A stretch of 64,000 nucleotides of DNA, from contig JAEWIR010000019.1 of NCBI GenBank assembly GCA_023386965.1, positions 1 through 64,000 on the forward strand. The letters are read 5' to 3'. The position numbers were made by a program, and so were the translations under genes. Below the pieces are notes generated by a model that was not told where the DNA came from, made no database searches, and saw only the letters and a list, made by a program, of their open reading frames with translations. Shown in pieces: positions 51,374 through 59,780 of the stretch (its first letter is position 1; each line of letters opens with the position of its first letter). Source of the stretch: Bacteroidota bacterium (GTDB lineage Bacteria > Bacteroidota > Bacteroidia > Flavobacteriales > Weeksellaceae).

Positions 51374-51835
51374 TTAAATTAACTCCTCAAACCAGTAATC
51401 TTGATTATATTCTACGTTGAAATCATTCAATATACGCATATACTCGTTCCTGAAAGTTTCTAAGCGGTGATGTTCCGACTGATTCTCAATATAACTGTAA
51501 AGTTTATTCACCATTGAGGGATGGTAACTGAAACCACCAAATCCTTTTTGCCATTCAAAGCGATTGTTTTGTAAATTACTTTCGTTAACCCATTTAGAAG
51601 ATTTGGCTTTTACGCTTTTCATCACGTCAGAAAGTGAAAGCGTTGACTTTAAACGGAAAAAACAGTGCACATGATCTTCTACACCGTTAACGATGATCGT
51701 TTGGCAACCTGCTTCGTTCAGCAGATTTCCTATAACTGCAAAAAGTTGCTTTTTAAAATGTTGCTCGATAAGACTGTGCCGGTATTTTACTGCAAACACC
51801 GTATGAATATAAAGTTGAGTATAGGTATTCGGCAT
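51374..51835 (-). mobile_element. IS200/IS605-family (REP-associated, Y1-type) transposase
   Basis: 153 residues of the single-domain HUH transposase TnpA. The metal motif 'EDHVHCFF' (H-x-H) and the catalytic tyrosine region 'YSYIENQSEHHRLETF' are both intact, as is the start 'MPNTYTQLYIHTVFAVKYR'. It cuts and joins single-stranded DNA at hairpins. No tnpB follows. Palindromes lie on both sides (51259-51271; 51960-51973; 51989-52001), and the same GTTCC-N3-GGAAC core appears 18 kb away. This supports either a minimal IS200-type element or a domesticated REP-associated transposase (RAYT). Element ends cannot be fixed from one copy. Confidence 0.85.
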
Positions 51836-51959
51836 TTCCTTTAGGTTTTAATTGAACTTAAAGTCAAAAAATACAAGACCATAATATTTCACATCATCCA
51901 TGAAGAGATGAAGGCACCCTTGCATGATTTTCATTTAGACTTTCTCAAAACAGTAGAGC

Positions 51960-51973
51960 GGGAATAAATTCCC
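51960..51973. repeat. Palindrome near the IS200-like gene
   Basis: GGGAAT-AA-ATTCCC, perfect 6-bp stem, in the 210-bp gap between the transposase and hemN. Confidence 0.45.
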
Positions 51974-51988
51974 TCCCAGAAATCGGTC

Positions 51989-52001
51989 GTTCCTCCGGAA
52001 C
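51989..52001. repeat. REP-like palindrome
   Basis: GTTCC-TCC-GGAAC, identical core to the palindromes at 33454-33466 and 33494-33506. A CTCCCTCCCTCCC low-complexity stretch follows it. Confidence 0.55.
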
Positions 52002-52045
52002 TCCCTCCCTCCCTACTATTCCACCAACTCAACCCGATACTCGTT

Positions 52046-53425
52046 TTATATCGTCATTGAAAAAATGCGCGTTTCGGGTTTTTTCCTCATCATTCTCAGG
52101 TCAAAGGTCATCGCAACATTTCTCGTGAATGCGCGGCCCTTTTCCGTGATCTTAATCGCGTTTTCAGAGATTTCCACCAGACCGTCGTCCTGCATTTCCT
52201 GAAGTGCTTCCAGGGCATTTGGCAGTTCCGGGAACGTATTCTGCCAGTCCCAGGAAGTTTCCAGCCGGCACATGATGTTCAGGATATGCTGGCGGATGTT
52301 AAGGTCTTCCTCATTCAGTATATGTCCGCGGAATACCGGTACTATACCTTCGTCCACACGTTTCTGATAATCCTCCACAGTCTTTTCATTCTGGGCAAAG
52401 GCATACCACGAATCGGAGATGGCACTCATACCCAGGCCTATCATCAGTTGGGTCTTACCGGAAGAATAACCCATGAAATTCCGGTGGATGTTCCCTGAAA
52501 CCATGGACTGATAAAGATCATCATGCGGAAGCGCGAAGTGATCCATGCCGATTTCAATATATCCCAGTTCTTCGAGTAATTTTTTGCCGTTTTCGTACAG
52601 TTTGCGCTTTTCCTCGCCGCTTGGCAGATCATTTTCATCAAAACCTCTCTGACCCACGCCTTTAATCCACGGCACATGGGCATAGGAATAGAAGGCCAGA
52701 CGGTCTGGCTTCAGTTCCAGGGTACGGCGGATTGTATATTCCATTTTTTCCCAGGTGTGGAAAGGCAACCCGAATACCAGGTCATGGGAAATACTGGTAT
52801 ACCCAATCTCACGTGCCCAGTTGGTCACACGTTCCACATTTTCAAAGGGTTGGATTCTGTTAATGGCTTTCTGAACCTGTGGGTCATAATCCTGAACACC
52901 AAAGCTGCAGCGGCGGAAGCCAAGGTCATAAAGCGTCTGCAGATGTTCGCGCGAGGTATTGTTTGGATGACCCTCAAAGGAGAATTCTGGATGCTCAGCA
53001 ATTTCTGCCTTGGCGAATATGCCTTCCAGTAGGGTTCTCAGATTTTCCGGCGAAAAGAAAGTCGGCGTACCGCCGCCCAGGTGGAGTTCCTTTATTTTGG
53101 GTTTGGAATTCGGCGTCAACTGATCCGATGCAAGCAGGTCCAGATAAAGGTCCCATTCCTTCAGCACGCTTTCCAGGTAAGGAGTTTCTACCGAGTGCTG
53201 TTTGGTGATTCTTTTATGACAGGCACAGAAAGTGCAGAGTTGTTCACAGAACGGCAAATGAATATAAATCGAAATCCCTTCGGCCTCATTGGATTCATTG
53301 AAGGAGCGGATCACTGAATTCTGCCAAAGTTCAGGCGTAAAACTCTCCTCGTCCCAAAACGGAACAGTAGGATAAGAAGTGTAACGGGGACCCGGAATAT
53401 TATATTTATCGATGAGTGAATTCAT
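52046..53425 (-). CDS. hemN: Oxygen-independent coproporphyrinogen III oxidase
   Basis: 459 residues from ATG 53425 ('MNSLIDKYNIPGPRYTSYP', the classic HemN start). It is a radical SAM enzyme: the cluster cysteines are C60, C64 and C67 with C69 following ('CEQLCTFCAC'), as in true HemN. 'LHLGGGTPTFFSPENL' and the 'YNRIQPFE'-like and 'FALPHDDLYQS' regions are also typical. It decarboxylates coproporphyrinogen III without oxygen for heme. A consensus -7 box lies upstream. The gap towards the transposase holds only palindromes. Confidence 0.95.
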   Translation of the reverse strand: MNSLIDKYNIPGPRYTSYPTVPFWDEESFTPELWQNSVIRSFNESNEAEGISIYIHLPFCEQLCTFCACHKRITKQHSVETPYLESVLKEWDLYLDLLASDQLTPNSKPKIKELHLGGGTPTFFSPENLRTLLEGIFAKAEIAEHPEFSFEGHPNNTSREHLQTLYDLGFRRCSFGVQDYDPQVQKAINRIQPFENVERVTNWAREIGYTSISHDLVFGLPFHTWEKMEYTIRRTLELKPDRLAFYSYAHVPWIKGVGQRGFDENDLPSGEEKRKLYENGKKLLEELGYIEIGMDHFALPHDDLYQSMVSGNIHRNFMGYSSGKTQLMIGLGMSAISDSWYAFAQNEKTVEDYQKRVDEGIVPVFRGHILNEEDLNIRQHILNIMCRLETSWDWQNTFPELPNALEALQEMQDDGLVEISENAIKITEKGRAFTRNVAMTFDLRMMRKKPETRIFSMTI

Positions 53426-53475
53426 TGGAATAAGTTTGATGAAAAGTTCAGCCAAGGGCCAATCGTTTTGAAGTG

Positions 53476-53483
53476 CAAAAATA
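53476..53483 (-). promoter_or_regulatory. Promoter -7 box for hemN
   Basis: TATTTTTG on the - strand, exact TAnnTTTG, 50 bp before the start codon at 53425. Confidence 0.5.
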
Positions 53484-53530
53484 CGAAATAACTTACGGCG
53501 GAAAAATTAACGGTAATGAGATTTGGCAGG

Positions 53531-54559
53531 CTACAGTTTCAGAGTCATTCGCAATATCCTGTGTTTGCCGGCCAGAACAATCGTGTTGCGGTTAATCCAC
53601 TCGCAAACATACAGACCCTTTTCATTGGATATGGTGGTCCATGTCTTACCAAAGTCTCTGGATAGTTCCAAGTTTTGGTCGCCTGCAGCAATGATATCCT
53701 TACCCTTAGAACCCGGGCGAATCCGGACGCAGGTTTTGTAACCGCCATTCTTTCCTGAAGCCTGGACTGTCCACGTTTGGCCACCGTCCTGTGTAGTCGC
53801 AATATTATTAAAGTTTTCGCTTTGTTTGGTATAGTCACCGCCCACGGCAATTCCGAATTTGTCATCATAAAATTCAATCGCATAAATGCCCTGTGAAGAA
53901 CTTCCCTGCACAAACGGAGTATTATAAACAGACCATTTCTCTGTTCTGAAATCAAGTCTGAATATCCGTGAACTTGCACCGCCCGTCGCAATCCAGAGAT
54001 AGTTCCTGGATGAGGCCATATTGGAATTACTGGCTGCAAAAGCCGCTTCACCTTTATTCATATTAACCTTGTCCTTATGATCAATGATATACCATTTGAC
54101 ATTTCCTTGTCTGTTAATGACCGCGAGTTTTAGGTTGAGATCCGTATCGGGATCACTAAAGGCATATCCCAGATCATCGTTTACAAAATGCAGCGCATCG
54201 TAAAAAGCGGTTTTGGCAGTGTCCCGAAAGACAACCTGTTTTGCCAGTGTCCTTTTATTTATCTTGAACATTAAAGCTGGGCTTTCAATATTAATGGCAT
54301 AAAAGTCCGTTCTGTTCTGTCCCAGCGTGCGGAACTGCAGTTTGTCATCGGCAAGAACGATTTGCTTTTTGTCCTTACTGTCTGCAAGACTTACATAGCC
54401 AAATTTTGAATCCGTTCCCGTATACCAAACCTTGCGGTCCCAGATTTCCAGGGCACGTATTGATATATTGTCTTCAAGCAGGATTTCACTCTTAAGCTGC
54501 TGCCCGTTTAATAAACTGCACACCACCAGACACAGGCCAATTACTGATCTTATTATCAT
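53531..54559 (-). CDS. Exported BNR/YCF48-like beta-propeller protein
   Basis: 342 residues with a signal peptide (1-20, ending 'SLLNGQ'). The rest is a beta-propeller with BNR/Asp-box-like repeats: 'TTQDGGQTWTVQ', 'SRDFGKTWTTIS' and weaker copies such as 'LDFRTEKWSVYN'. Bacteroidota homologues are often labelled 'oxidoreductase' without evidence. The YCF48/BNR fold is more usually a scaffold or carbohydrate-binding propeller, so I leave function open. A 42-bp gap follows the permease gene on the same strand, so the two may share a transcript. Confidence 0.82.
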   Translation of the reverse strand: MIIRSVIGLCLVVCSLLNGQQLKSEILLEDNISIRALEIWDRKVWYTGTDSKFGYVSLADSKDKKQIVLADDKLQFRTLGQNRTDFYAINIESPALMFKINKRTLAKQVVFRDTAKTAFYDALHFVNDDLGYAFSDPDTDLNLKLAVINRQGNVKWYIIDHKDKVNMNKGEAAFAASNSNMASSRNYLWIATGGASSRIFRLDFRTEKWSVYNTPFVQGSSSQGIYAIEFYDDKFGIAVGGDYTKQSENFNNIATTQDGGQTWTVQASGKNGGYKTCVRIRPGSKGKDIIAAGDQNLELSRDFGKTWTTISNEKGLYVCEWINRNTIVLAGKHRILRMTLKL

Positions 54560-54601
54560 CCGATAAAATTAAAAAATCCCACCATATGGTGGAACAATAT
54601 A

Positions 54602-56080
54602 TTAATCCGGGTTGTTAATTTTGGAATGTTTCCGTCCGTATAGGAAGTAAATCAGGAAGCCTAGTCCCAGCCAAATGGCCAAACGCTCCCAGCTTTCAAT
54701 CGGCAGTCCTACCATCAGGGTCACACAGATGAGTACACCCAGGATCGGGACTAAGGGTACCAACGGTACACGGAATCCGCGCACAGCATCAGGATTCGTC
54801 TTACGCATTACGATAACGCCGATACAAACAAGTGAAAACGCAAACAGGGTCCCGATACTCACCATATGTCCCAGGTCGGATACCGGCACAAACCCGGCAA
54901 ACAGACTAACAAAAATCATAAAGATAATATTTGTTTTCCAGGGTGTTTTACTCTTTGTATGAAGGTCCGAAAAGAATTTAGGCAGAAGTCCGTCCACACT
55001 CATACTGTAGAAAACACGGCTCTGCCCCATCAGCATAACCAGCATCACTGAGGTATAACCTGCGATAATAGCTATGGTAAGTGCAGAATTGATAAATGTA
55101 TATCCGGTACGCGCAAATGCTGTGGTTACCGGACTTGCGTCGCCCCTGAAATTCACATAGTTCTCCAGGCCGGTAAGTACGTAGGAAAACAGTACATAGA
55201 GAAGCGTACAAACGACCAATGAACCAATAATTCCTATAGGCATTCCTTTCTGTGGGTTTTTGGCTTCCTGAGCTGCTGTACTTACCGCATCAAAGCCAAT
55301 AAAGGCGAAGAAAACCACACCGGCACCTCTCAGGATACCACTCCAGCCATATTGCCCGAAGTAATCACTCTGGAAAAAGTCGAAAAAGCCCATGGAGCCC
55401 TGTCTGACCATCTGTTCACCTTCATTAACCGGGATGAAAGGCTGGTGGTTCTCTGGATTGATAAAGCCCCAGCCCAGAAAAATAAATACAAGGACAACTG
55501 TAACCTTCAGGATAACAAGTATATTGTTGATTAATGCTGATTCTTTAGTACCTTTTATAAGCAGAACAGAAAGCAGGCAAACAATCAAAATAGCCGGAAG
55601 ATTCAGGATTCCCGGCGTTTCATCCCATGGTCCGTGCAGTAATTCAACAGGAATTTCAATGCCGACACCCAACAGGAACTTGGCTACATATTGTGACCAG
55701 GAGGCAGCTACGGTAGCAGCACCCAGCGCATACTCCAAAACAAGGTCCCACCCTATGATCCAGGCGATAAATTCGCCCATTGTCGCATATGAGTAGGTAT
55801 AGGCACTACCGGCCACCGGAATCATAGAGGCAAATTCTGCGTAGCATAAACCCGCAAAGGCGCAGCCCAGGGCCGCCAGGATAAATGAGTAAACTACGGC
55901 CGGGCCGGCATTATCGGCAGCAGCAATGCCGGTGAGCGAAAAAAGGCCCGCACCAATTATGGCTCCGATTCCTAAGGCTACCAGTGATGTGGCACTTAGG
56001 GTTCTTCGAAGTCCTTTTTCCGAATCTTCCGCTGTTCGGAGCAGCTGACTAAGGGATTTTGTTTTCCAGAGGTTTGACAT
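54602..56080 (-). CDS. Amino acid permease, APC superfamily (cationic amino acid transporter type)
   Basis: 492 residues from ATG 56080 ('MSNLWKTKSLSQLL'). Twelve to thirteen membrane helices. The substrate-binding first helix 'LGIGAIIGAGLFSLTG' and 'YAEFASMIPVAGSAYTYSYA' are hallmark APC/CAT sequences, as is 'FFAFIGFDAVSTAAQEAKNP'. It imports amino acids with protons or by exchange; the exact substrate is not readable. A TACTTTCG box lies 22 bp upstream on this strand. Confidence 0.93.
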   Translation of the reverse strand: MSNLWKTKSLSQLLRTAEDSEKGLRRTLSATSLVALGIGAIIGAGLFSLTGIAAADNAGPAVVYSFILAALGCAFAGLCYAEFASMIPVAGSAYTYSYATMGEFIAWIIGWDLVLEYALGAATVAASWSQYVAKFLLGVGIEIPVELLHGPWDETPGILNLPAILIVCLLSVLLIKGTKESALINNILVILKVTVVLVFIFLGWGFINPENHQPFIPVNEGEQMVRQGSMGFFDFFQSDYFGQYGWSGILRGAGVVFFAFIGFDAVSTAAQEAKNPQKGMPIGIIGSLVVCTLLYVLFSYVLTGLENYVNFRGDASPVTTAFARTGYTFINSALTIAIIAGYTSVMLVMLMGQSRVFYSMSVDGLLPKFFSDLHTKSKTPWKTNIIFMIFVSLFAGFVPVSDLGHMVSIGTLFAFSLVCIGVIVMRKTNPDAVRGFRVPLVPLVPILGVLICVTLMVGLPIESWERLAIWLGLGFLIYFLYGRKHSKINNPD

Positions 56081-56101
56081 TAGCAAATTTTTAAGAATTT
56101 A

Positions 56102-56109
56102 CGAAAGTA
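56102..56109 (-). promoter_or_regulatory. Variant -7 box (TACTTTCG) for the amino acid permease
   Basis: TACTTTCG on the - strand, 21 bp before the start codon; identical to the boxes before relA/spoT and the serine hydrolase gene. Confidence 0.45.
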
Positions 56110-56248
56110 TAAAAAATTTACAGTAATTAACATTTTAAAGCTGTTTTAATACCTCATTTGATTATAAAAAAAGACCTTTCCACTGTTACCCATACCGAAA
56201 TACCAATTTTTCTCTTTAATACCTGCGACACCATTCTGCCATTATTTT

Positions 56249-56256
56249 TATCTTTG
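56249..56256 (+). promoter_or_regulatory. Promoter -7 box for pnuC
   Basis: TATCTTTG, exact TAnnTTTG, ending 6 bp before the ATG at 56263; it fixes the gene start and predicts a leaderless or nearly leaderless mRNA. Confidence 0.55.
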
Positions 56257-56262
56257 GCCTGC

Positions 56263-56946
56263 ATGAATTTCCATGATCTTTTCCTAAAACCCTATGAGAG
56301 TTACGAAACCGGCCAGATCGTGCTGGAAGCTTCGGCAGCTTTTTTTGGACTCCTGAGCGTTCTGTTTTCAGTAAAAAAAAATATCTGGGTTTACCCCACG
56401 GGCATCATATCTACCGTCCTGTACGTCTACATCCTTTTTCAGTTTGGTCTATGGGGTGATATGCTTATCAATGTATATTACAGCATCATGAGTGTCTACG
56501 GCTGGATTCTTTGGGCCAAAAGTTCCGAAGATCATATTCATGTAAACGTTTCCTGGACCACAAAAAAAGAATGGTTATTTTCTGCGGTCCTTTTTGCTGT
56601 CAGTTTTTTCCTCATCATTTTAGTATATTACTATAAACCCTTGCTGGATCAGGTTTCCGCAAATCCGGAGGCAGGGCTCCACCACCTGGACTGGGCCAAC
56701 TGGCTTGATGTCCTTACGACCGCGATTTTCCTGGTGGGCATGTGGCTTATGGCGAAACGTAAAATCGAAAACTGGATTTTCTGGATCATTGGCGACCTGA
56801 TATGCGTCCCAATGATGCTTTACAAAGGCCTGGGCATCACTTCTGTGCAGTATTTGGTCTTTACCGTTATGGCCTGCATTGGCTATCTGGAATGGAAAAG
56901 GGGAATCGGAAGACCTGTGCAGCAACCCCAAACACCATCAGCATAA
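56263..56946 (+). CDS. pnuC: Nicotinamide riboside transporter PnuC
   Basis: 227 residues from ATG 56263; the open frame runs 35 codons further upstream, but a consensus promoter lies inside that part. Seven membrane helices with the PnuC features 'FFGLLSVLFSVKKNIWVYPTG' (in part), 'GDMLINVYYSIMSVYGWILW', 'DWANWLDVLTTAIFLVGMW' and 'WIIGDLICVPMMLYKG'. It carries nicotinamide riboside into the cell by facilitated diffusion for NAD synthesis. dapF lies 60 bp downstream, possibly co-transcribed. No NadR-type kinase follows, unlike in some relatives. Confidence 0.92.
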   Translation: MNFHDLFLKPYESYETGQIVLEASAAFFGLLSVLFSVKKNIWVYPTGIISTVLYVYILFQFGLWGDMLINVYYSIMSVYGWILWAKSSEDHIHVNVSWTTKKEWLFSAVLFAVSFFLIILVYYYKPLLDQVSANPEAGLHHLDWANWLDVLTTAIFLVGMWLMAKRKIENWIFWIIGDLICVPMMLYKGLGITSVQYLVFTVMACIGYLEWKRGIGRPVQQPQTPSA

Positions 56947-57006
56947 TAACCTGGCGTAAAATTTTAGTTATTTGAGTAACTTGCACAGGCTATCAATCCA
57001 CATAAT

Positions 57007-57783
57007 ATGCAGAATATACAACAGTTTTATAAATACCAGGGCACCGGAAACGATTTCGTAATCATTGACAACCGGGACCTGGAATTCCCTAAGGAAAAGG
57101 ATCTTATAAAACACCTTTGTGACCGCCGGTTCGGAATCGGCGGCGACGGGCTGATCCTTCTTGAAAATGATGCACAGGCCGATTTCAAAATGGTGTACTA
57201 TAATGCCGATGGGAATGAAAGTACCATGTGCGGAAACGGCGGCCGCTGTCTGGTAGCCTTTGCCCACTTCCTGGACCTTTTTGAGGAGAAAGCCACCTTT
57301 ACTGCCGTGGATGGTCTTCATGAAGCGTCCATCAGCAACGGAAATGTAAAACTGAAAATGATTGATGTGGCTGATATCAGTTACGATGGACATAATGCCG
57401 TCCTGAACACGGGTTCTCCGCATTTTGTGATGTTTGTAGATGCGGTGAAGGATTTCCCGGTGTATACAAAGGGAAATGAGATACGTAATAATGAGACCTA
57501 CTGTTCCGAAGGCATCAACGTTAATTTTGTTGAAAAACTTTCAAACCATGCCCTGTTTGTACGTACTTATGAACGCGGTGTGGAAGACGAAACCTTCAGC
57601 TGCGGTACGGGCGCTACAGCCTCGGCACTTGTTTTTATGAAGGATACAGGGCTTAGTATGGTTGACGTGAAAGTCCTGGGCGGAAACCTGAAAATTTATG
57701 CCCAGCAAAACGGCGGTATCTTCTCCAATATCTGGCTGGAAGGACCGGCGGTTCAGGTTTTCAGCGGCAAGATTACAATTTAG
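57007..57783 (+). CDS. dapF: Diaminopimelate epimerase
   Basis: 258 residues. The two catalytic cysteines are C75 in 'MCGNGGRC' and C199 in 'FSCGTGATA'. 'YQGTGNDFVIID' opens the protein and 'NTGSPHFVMFV' lies mid-chain, all family hallmarks. It converts LL- to meso-diaminopimelate for lysine and peptidoglycan synthesis in the cytoplasm. A small unknown gene and mltG follow on the same strand. Confidence 0.97.
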   Translation: MQNIQQFYKYQGTGNDFVIIDNRDLEFPKEKDLIKHLCDRRFGIGGDGLILLENDAQADFKMVYYNADGNESTMCGNGGRCLVAFAHFLDLFEEKATFTAVDGLHEASISNGNVKLKMIDVADISYDGHNAVLNTGSPHFVMFVDAVKDFPVYTKGNEIRNNETYCSEGINVNFVEKLSNHALFVRTYERGVEDETFSCGTGATASALVFMKDTGLSMVDVKVLGGNLKIYAQQNGGIFSNIWLEGPAVQVFSGKITI

Positions 57784-57835
57784 AATAGCAAAAATTTCGG
57801 GGGTCGTCTCCCATTTACAGCAAATTTTAACCAGG

Positions 57836-58210
57836 ATGGAATCGTTTCATGATAAAAGCCCGAGCACCTTCATAAATAAAATGCAGGCAGATATTGAGGA
57901 AATTCACCCGGCCGCAGATATGATTAAGAAGTGGGCATCTCACCTTGAACTGGAATTTGTACAAGAAGCTGATTACGGAGGAAATGTGTGCATGTCAAAC
58001 AGCGCTGAGGTTAGAGATGAATACCGGCTCTTTTTCACTTTGGAAGATTTCATGAACTATGTCTGCGCAGTGTTGTACTCAGACTGCTTATTTAATAGCC
58101 ACACAGAAGCTTTAATTGAAGATTTAACACAGATTCCCTTGCCTGAAAATCCCGCGCGTTTCTGGAAGAATGTGCAATTAGGCCGCGAACTGCGAAAATC
58201 AGCGCCTTGA
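57836..58210 (+). CDS. Small unknown protein between dapF and mltG
   Basis: 124 residues from ATG 57836; the frame is open upstream into dapF, but that part is the shadow of dapF. Mildly acidic, no signal or membrane segment. It has an alpha/beta mix with 'KMQADIEEIHPAADMIKKWA', 'EVRDEYRLFFTLEDFMNYV' and 'LGRELRKSAP' at the end. No family recognised. It follows dapF by 52 bp and precedes a 378-bp gap before mltG, so it probably rides on the dapF transcript. Confidence 0.62.
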   Translation: MESFHDKSPSTFINKMQADIEEIHPAADMIKKWASHLELEFVQEADYGGNVCMSNSAEVRDEYRLFFTLEDFMNYVCAVLYSDCLFNSHTEALIEDLTQIPLPENPARFWKNVQLGRELRKSAP

Positions 58211-58588
58211 TTTCATGCAGAAAACACTAAGCCAGATGACTTACTGAAGTCTTTCACACTGTCATTAGAATATTGCATTTATGGTAGATCGTTAAGGTTG
58301 TTATATTGAAATCTTCATAACACAGGTTTATAAAGAATATCCTTTCAGATCCGTTAGTACTTTGCCATATATAATGATGAACAGTGCGGCACAAAATTAG
58401 CTTTTCGCCAGCACAACGCCTGAAAAATGCCATTATATTCAAAGTAAAAAAAGATTTTTTTTGTGCCTACAAGCTGCGGGATGCAGGTAAATACCTAAAA
58501 GGGACGCAATAACTACTTCACTAACAAAAAATAGCGCATTTTTGCACTCGCAAATTCAGCTTGGTCAAACTCAGCTAAAAAATAAAAA
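58211..58588 (+). other. Intergenic region before mltG (378 bp)
   Basis: A+T-rich with no convincing ORF on either strand. A promoter-like CATTTTTG (58537-58544, one mismatch to TAnnTTTG) lies 45 bp before mltG. A run of A then T at about 58446-58461 is not a clear hairpin. Nothing else is recognised. Confidence 0.5.
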
Positions 58589-59614
58589 ATGAAAAAGACA
58601 GCAGCAATCGTTATCCTGGCCGTGCTTATTATTGCAGGCTTTTTTGGGTTTCGTTTTTATAAGAAATATTTTGGTGATAATGTAGCCAGGGAAGGCTATT
58701 TTCATATTCCTACAGGTGCCAATTTTAACCAGATTCTGGATTCTATCTCACCTTACCTGCAAAACAGGGAGGCTTTTGTTGATGTAGCCAGGGACAAAAG
58801 CATGGACCGGTTTTTCCACGCCGGGCGCTACCGGGTGAAGGACGGCAGCAGCAACACTGATCTTGTAAACATGATCAAAGCCGGGAACCAGACAGAAAAC
58901 ACCTTTCGTATCGGTGATTTCGGTGATGTATACCAGATGGTGGGCCGTGTAACGCGCAAAACAGAGATCGACTCTCTTAAATTTGTTTCCGAACTGAATA
59001 AGATAGCCGTGGAGAAAGGTCACAGCAATGCCGAAGACCTGAAAAAATATTTTTTCATAGACACCTACCAGTTCTTCTGGACGGTTACCCCAGAGGAATT
59101 CTTCAAAAAATTTGATGACCAGTACAAGGACTTCTGGACTGCCGAACGCATTCAGAAAGAAAAACAGAGCGGACTTACGCGCGACCAGATCTATGCCCTG
59201 GCCTCGATCGTTTATAAGGAGTCCGGCGGGAAACCCGACGAGCAGAAAACCATTGCCGGCCTCTATCTGAACCGCTACCGTAAAGGCATGAAACTTCAGA
59301 GTGACCCCACGGTAATTTATGCAATTAACAAAGAAACGAATTTCACTACGCCTATCCGCCGCGTTCTTTATAAACACCTGAGACATCCCTCTCCTTACAA
59401 TACTTACGCAAATGCCGGAATTCCACCCGGGCCCATTTGCATCACTGATAAAAATTCAGTTGATGCCGTCCTTAATGCAGAAAAAAACAATTACATCTTC
59501 ATGGCTGCCGACCCGGACCGTTTTGGTTACCACCGCTTTACGGCAAGTGATACTGAACATGCCAAAAATGCCCGTGACTACCAAACCTGGCTAAATTCCC
59601 GCGAGATAAAGTAG
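58589..59614 (+). CDS. mltG: Endolytic transglycosylase MltG
   Basis: 341 residues with an N-terminal inner-membrane anchor (about 5-24), a LysM-like lead and the YceG catalytic domain (about 150-341). The catalytic Glu is E211 in 'ALASIVYKESG'. 'LQSDPTVIYAI', 'SPYNTYANAGIPPGPICI' and 'FMAADPDRFGYHRFTAS' are strongly conserved. It cleaves nascent glycan strands inside the periplasm and so sets glycan length. Downstream of dapF and the small unknown gene. Confidence 0.94.
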   Translation: MKKTAAIVILAVLIIAGFFGFRFYKKYFGDNVAREGYFHIPTGANFNQILDSISPYLQNREAFVDVARDKSMDRFFHAGRYRVKDGSSNTDLVNMIKAGNQTENTFRIGDFGDVYQMVGRVTRKTEIDSLKFVSELNKIAVEKGHSNAEDLKKYFFIDTYQFFWTVTPEEFFKKFDDQYKDFWTAERIQKEKQSGLTRDQIYALASIVYKESGGKPDEQKTIAGLYLNRYRKGMKLQSDPTVIYAINKETNFTTPIRRVLYKHLRHPSPYNTYANAGIPPGPICITDKNSVDAVLNAEKNNYIFMAADPDRFGYHRFTASDTEHAKNARDYQTWLNSREIK

Positions 59615-59780
59615 CTTTAACATAAATTAACAGCACTCTGCTTTAACAAAACTCCAATTTGAGCGTCTTATCCTTTAAGCAGATTTTCAAATTCTCACTG
59701 AACTACAATATTTTTTCGGAATATTATAAAACAAACGGGCATTAAAAATTGGAATATTGCCCTGCAAATTATTTTACAAA

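Noticed and set aside
51996..52015. CRISPR-like or tandem repeat at CTCCCTCCCTCCC
   Set aside because: Only a short low-complexity run without spacers; no CRISPR array or cas gene anywhere in the window.
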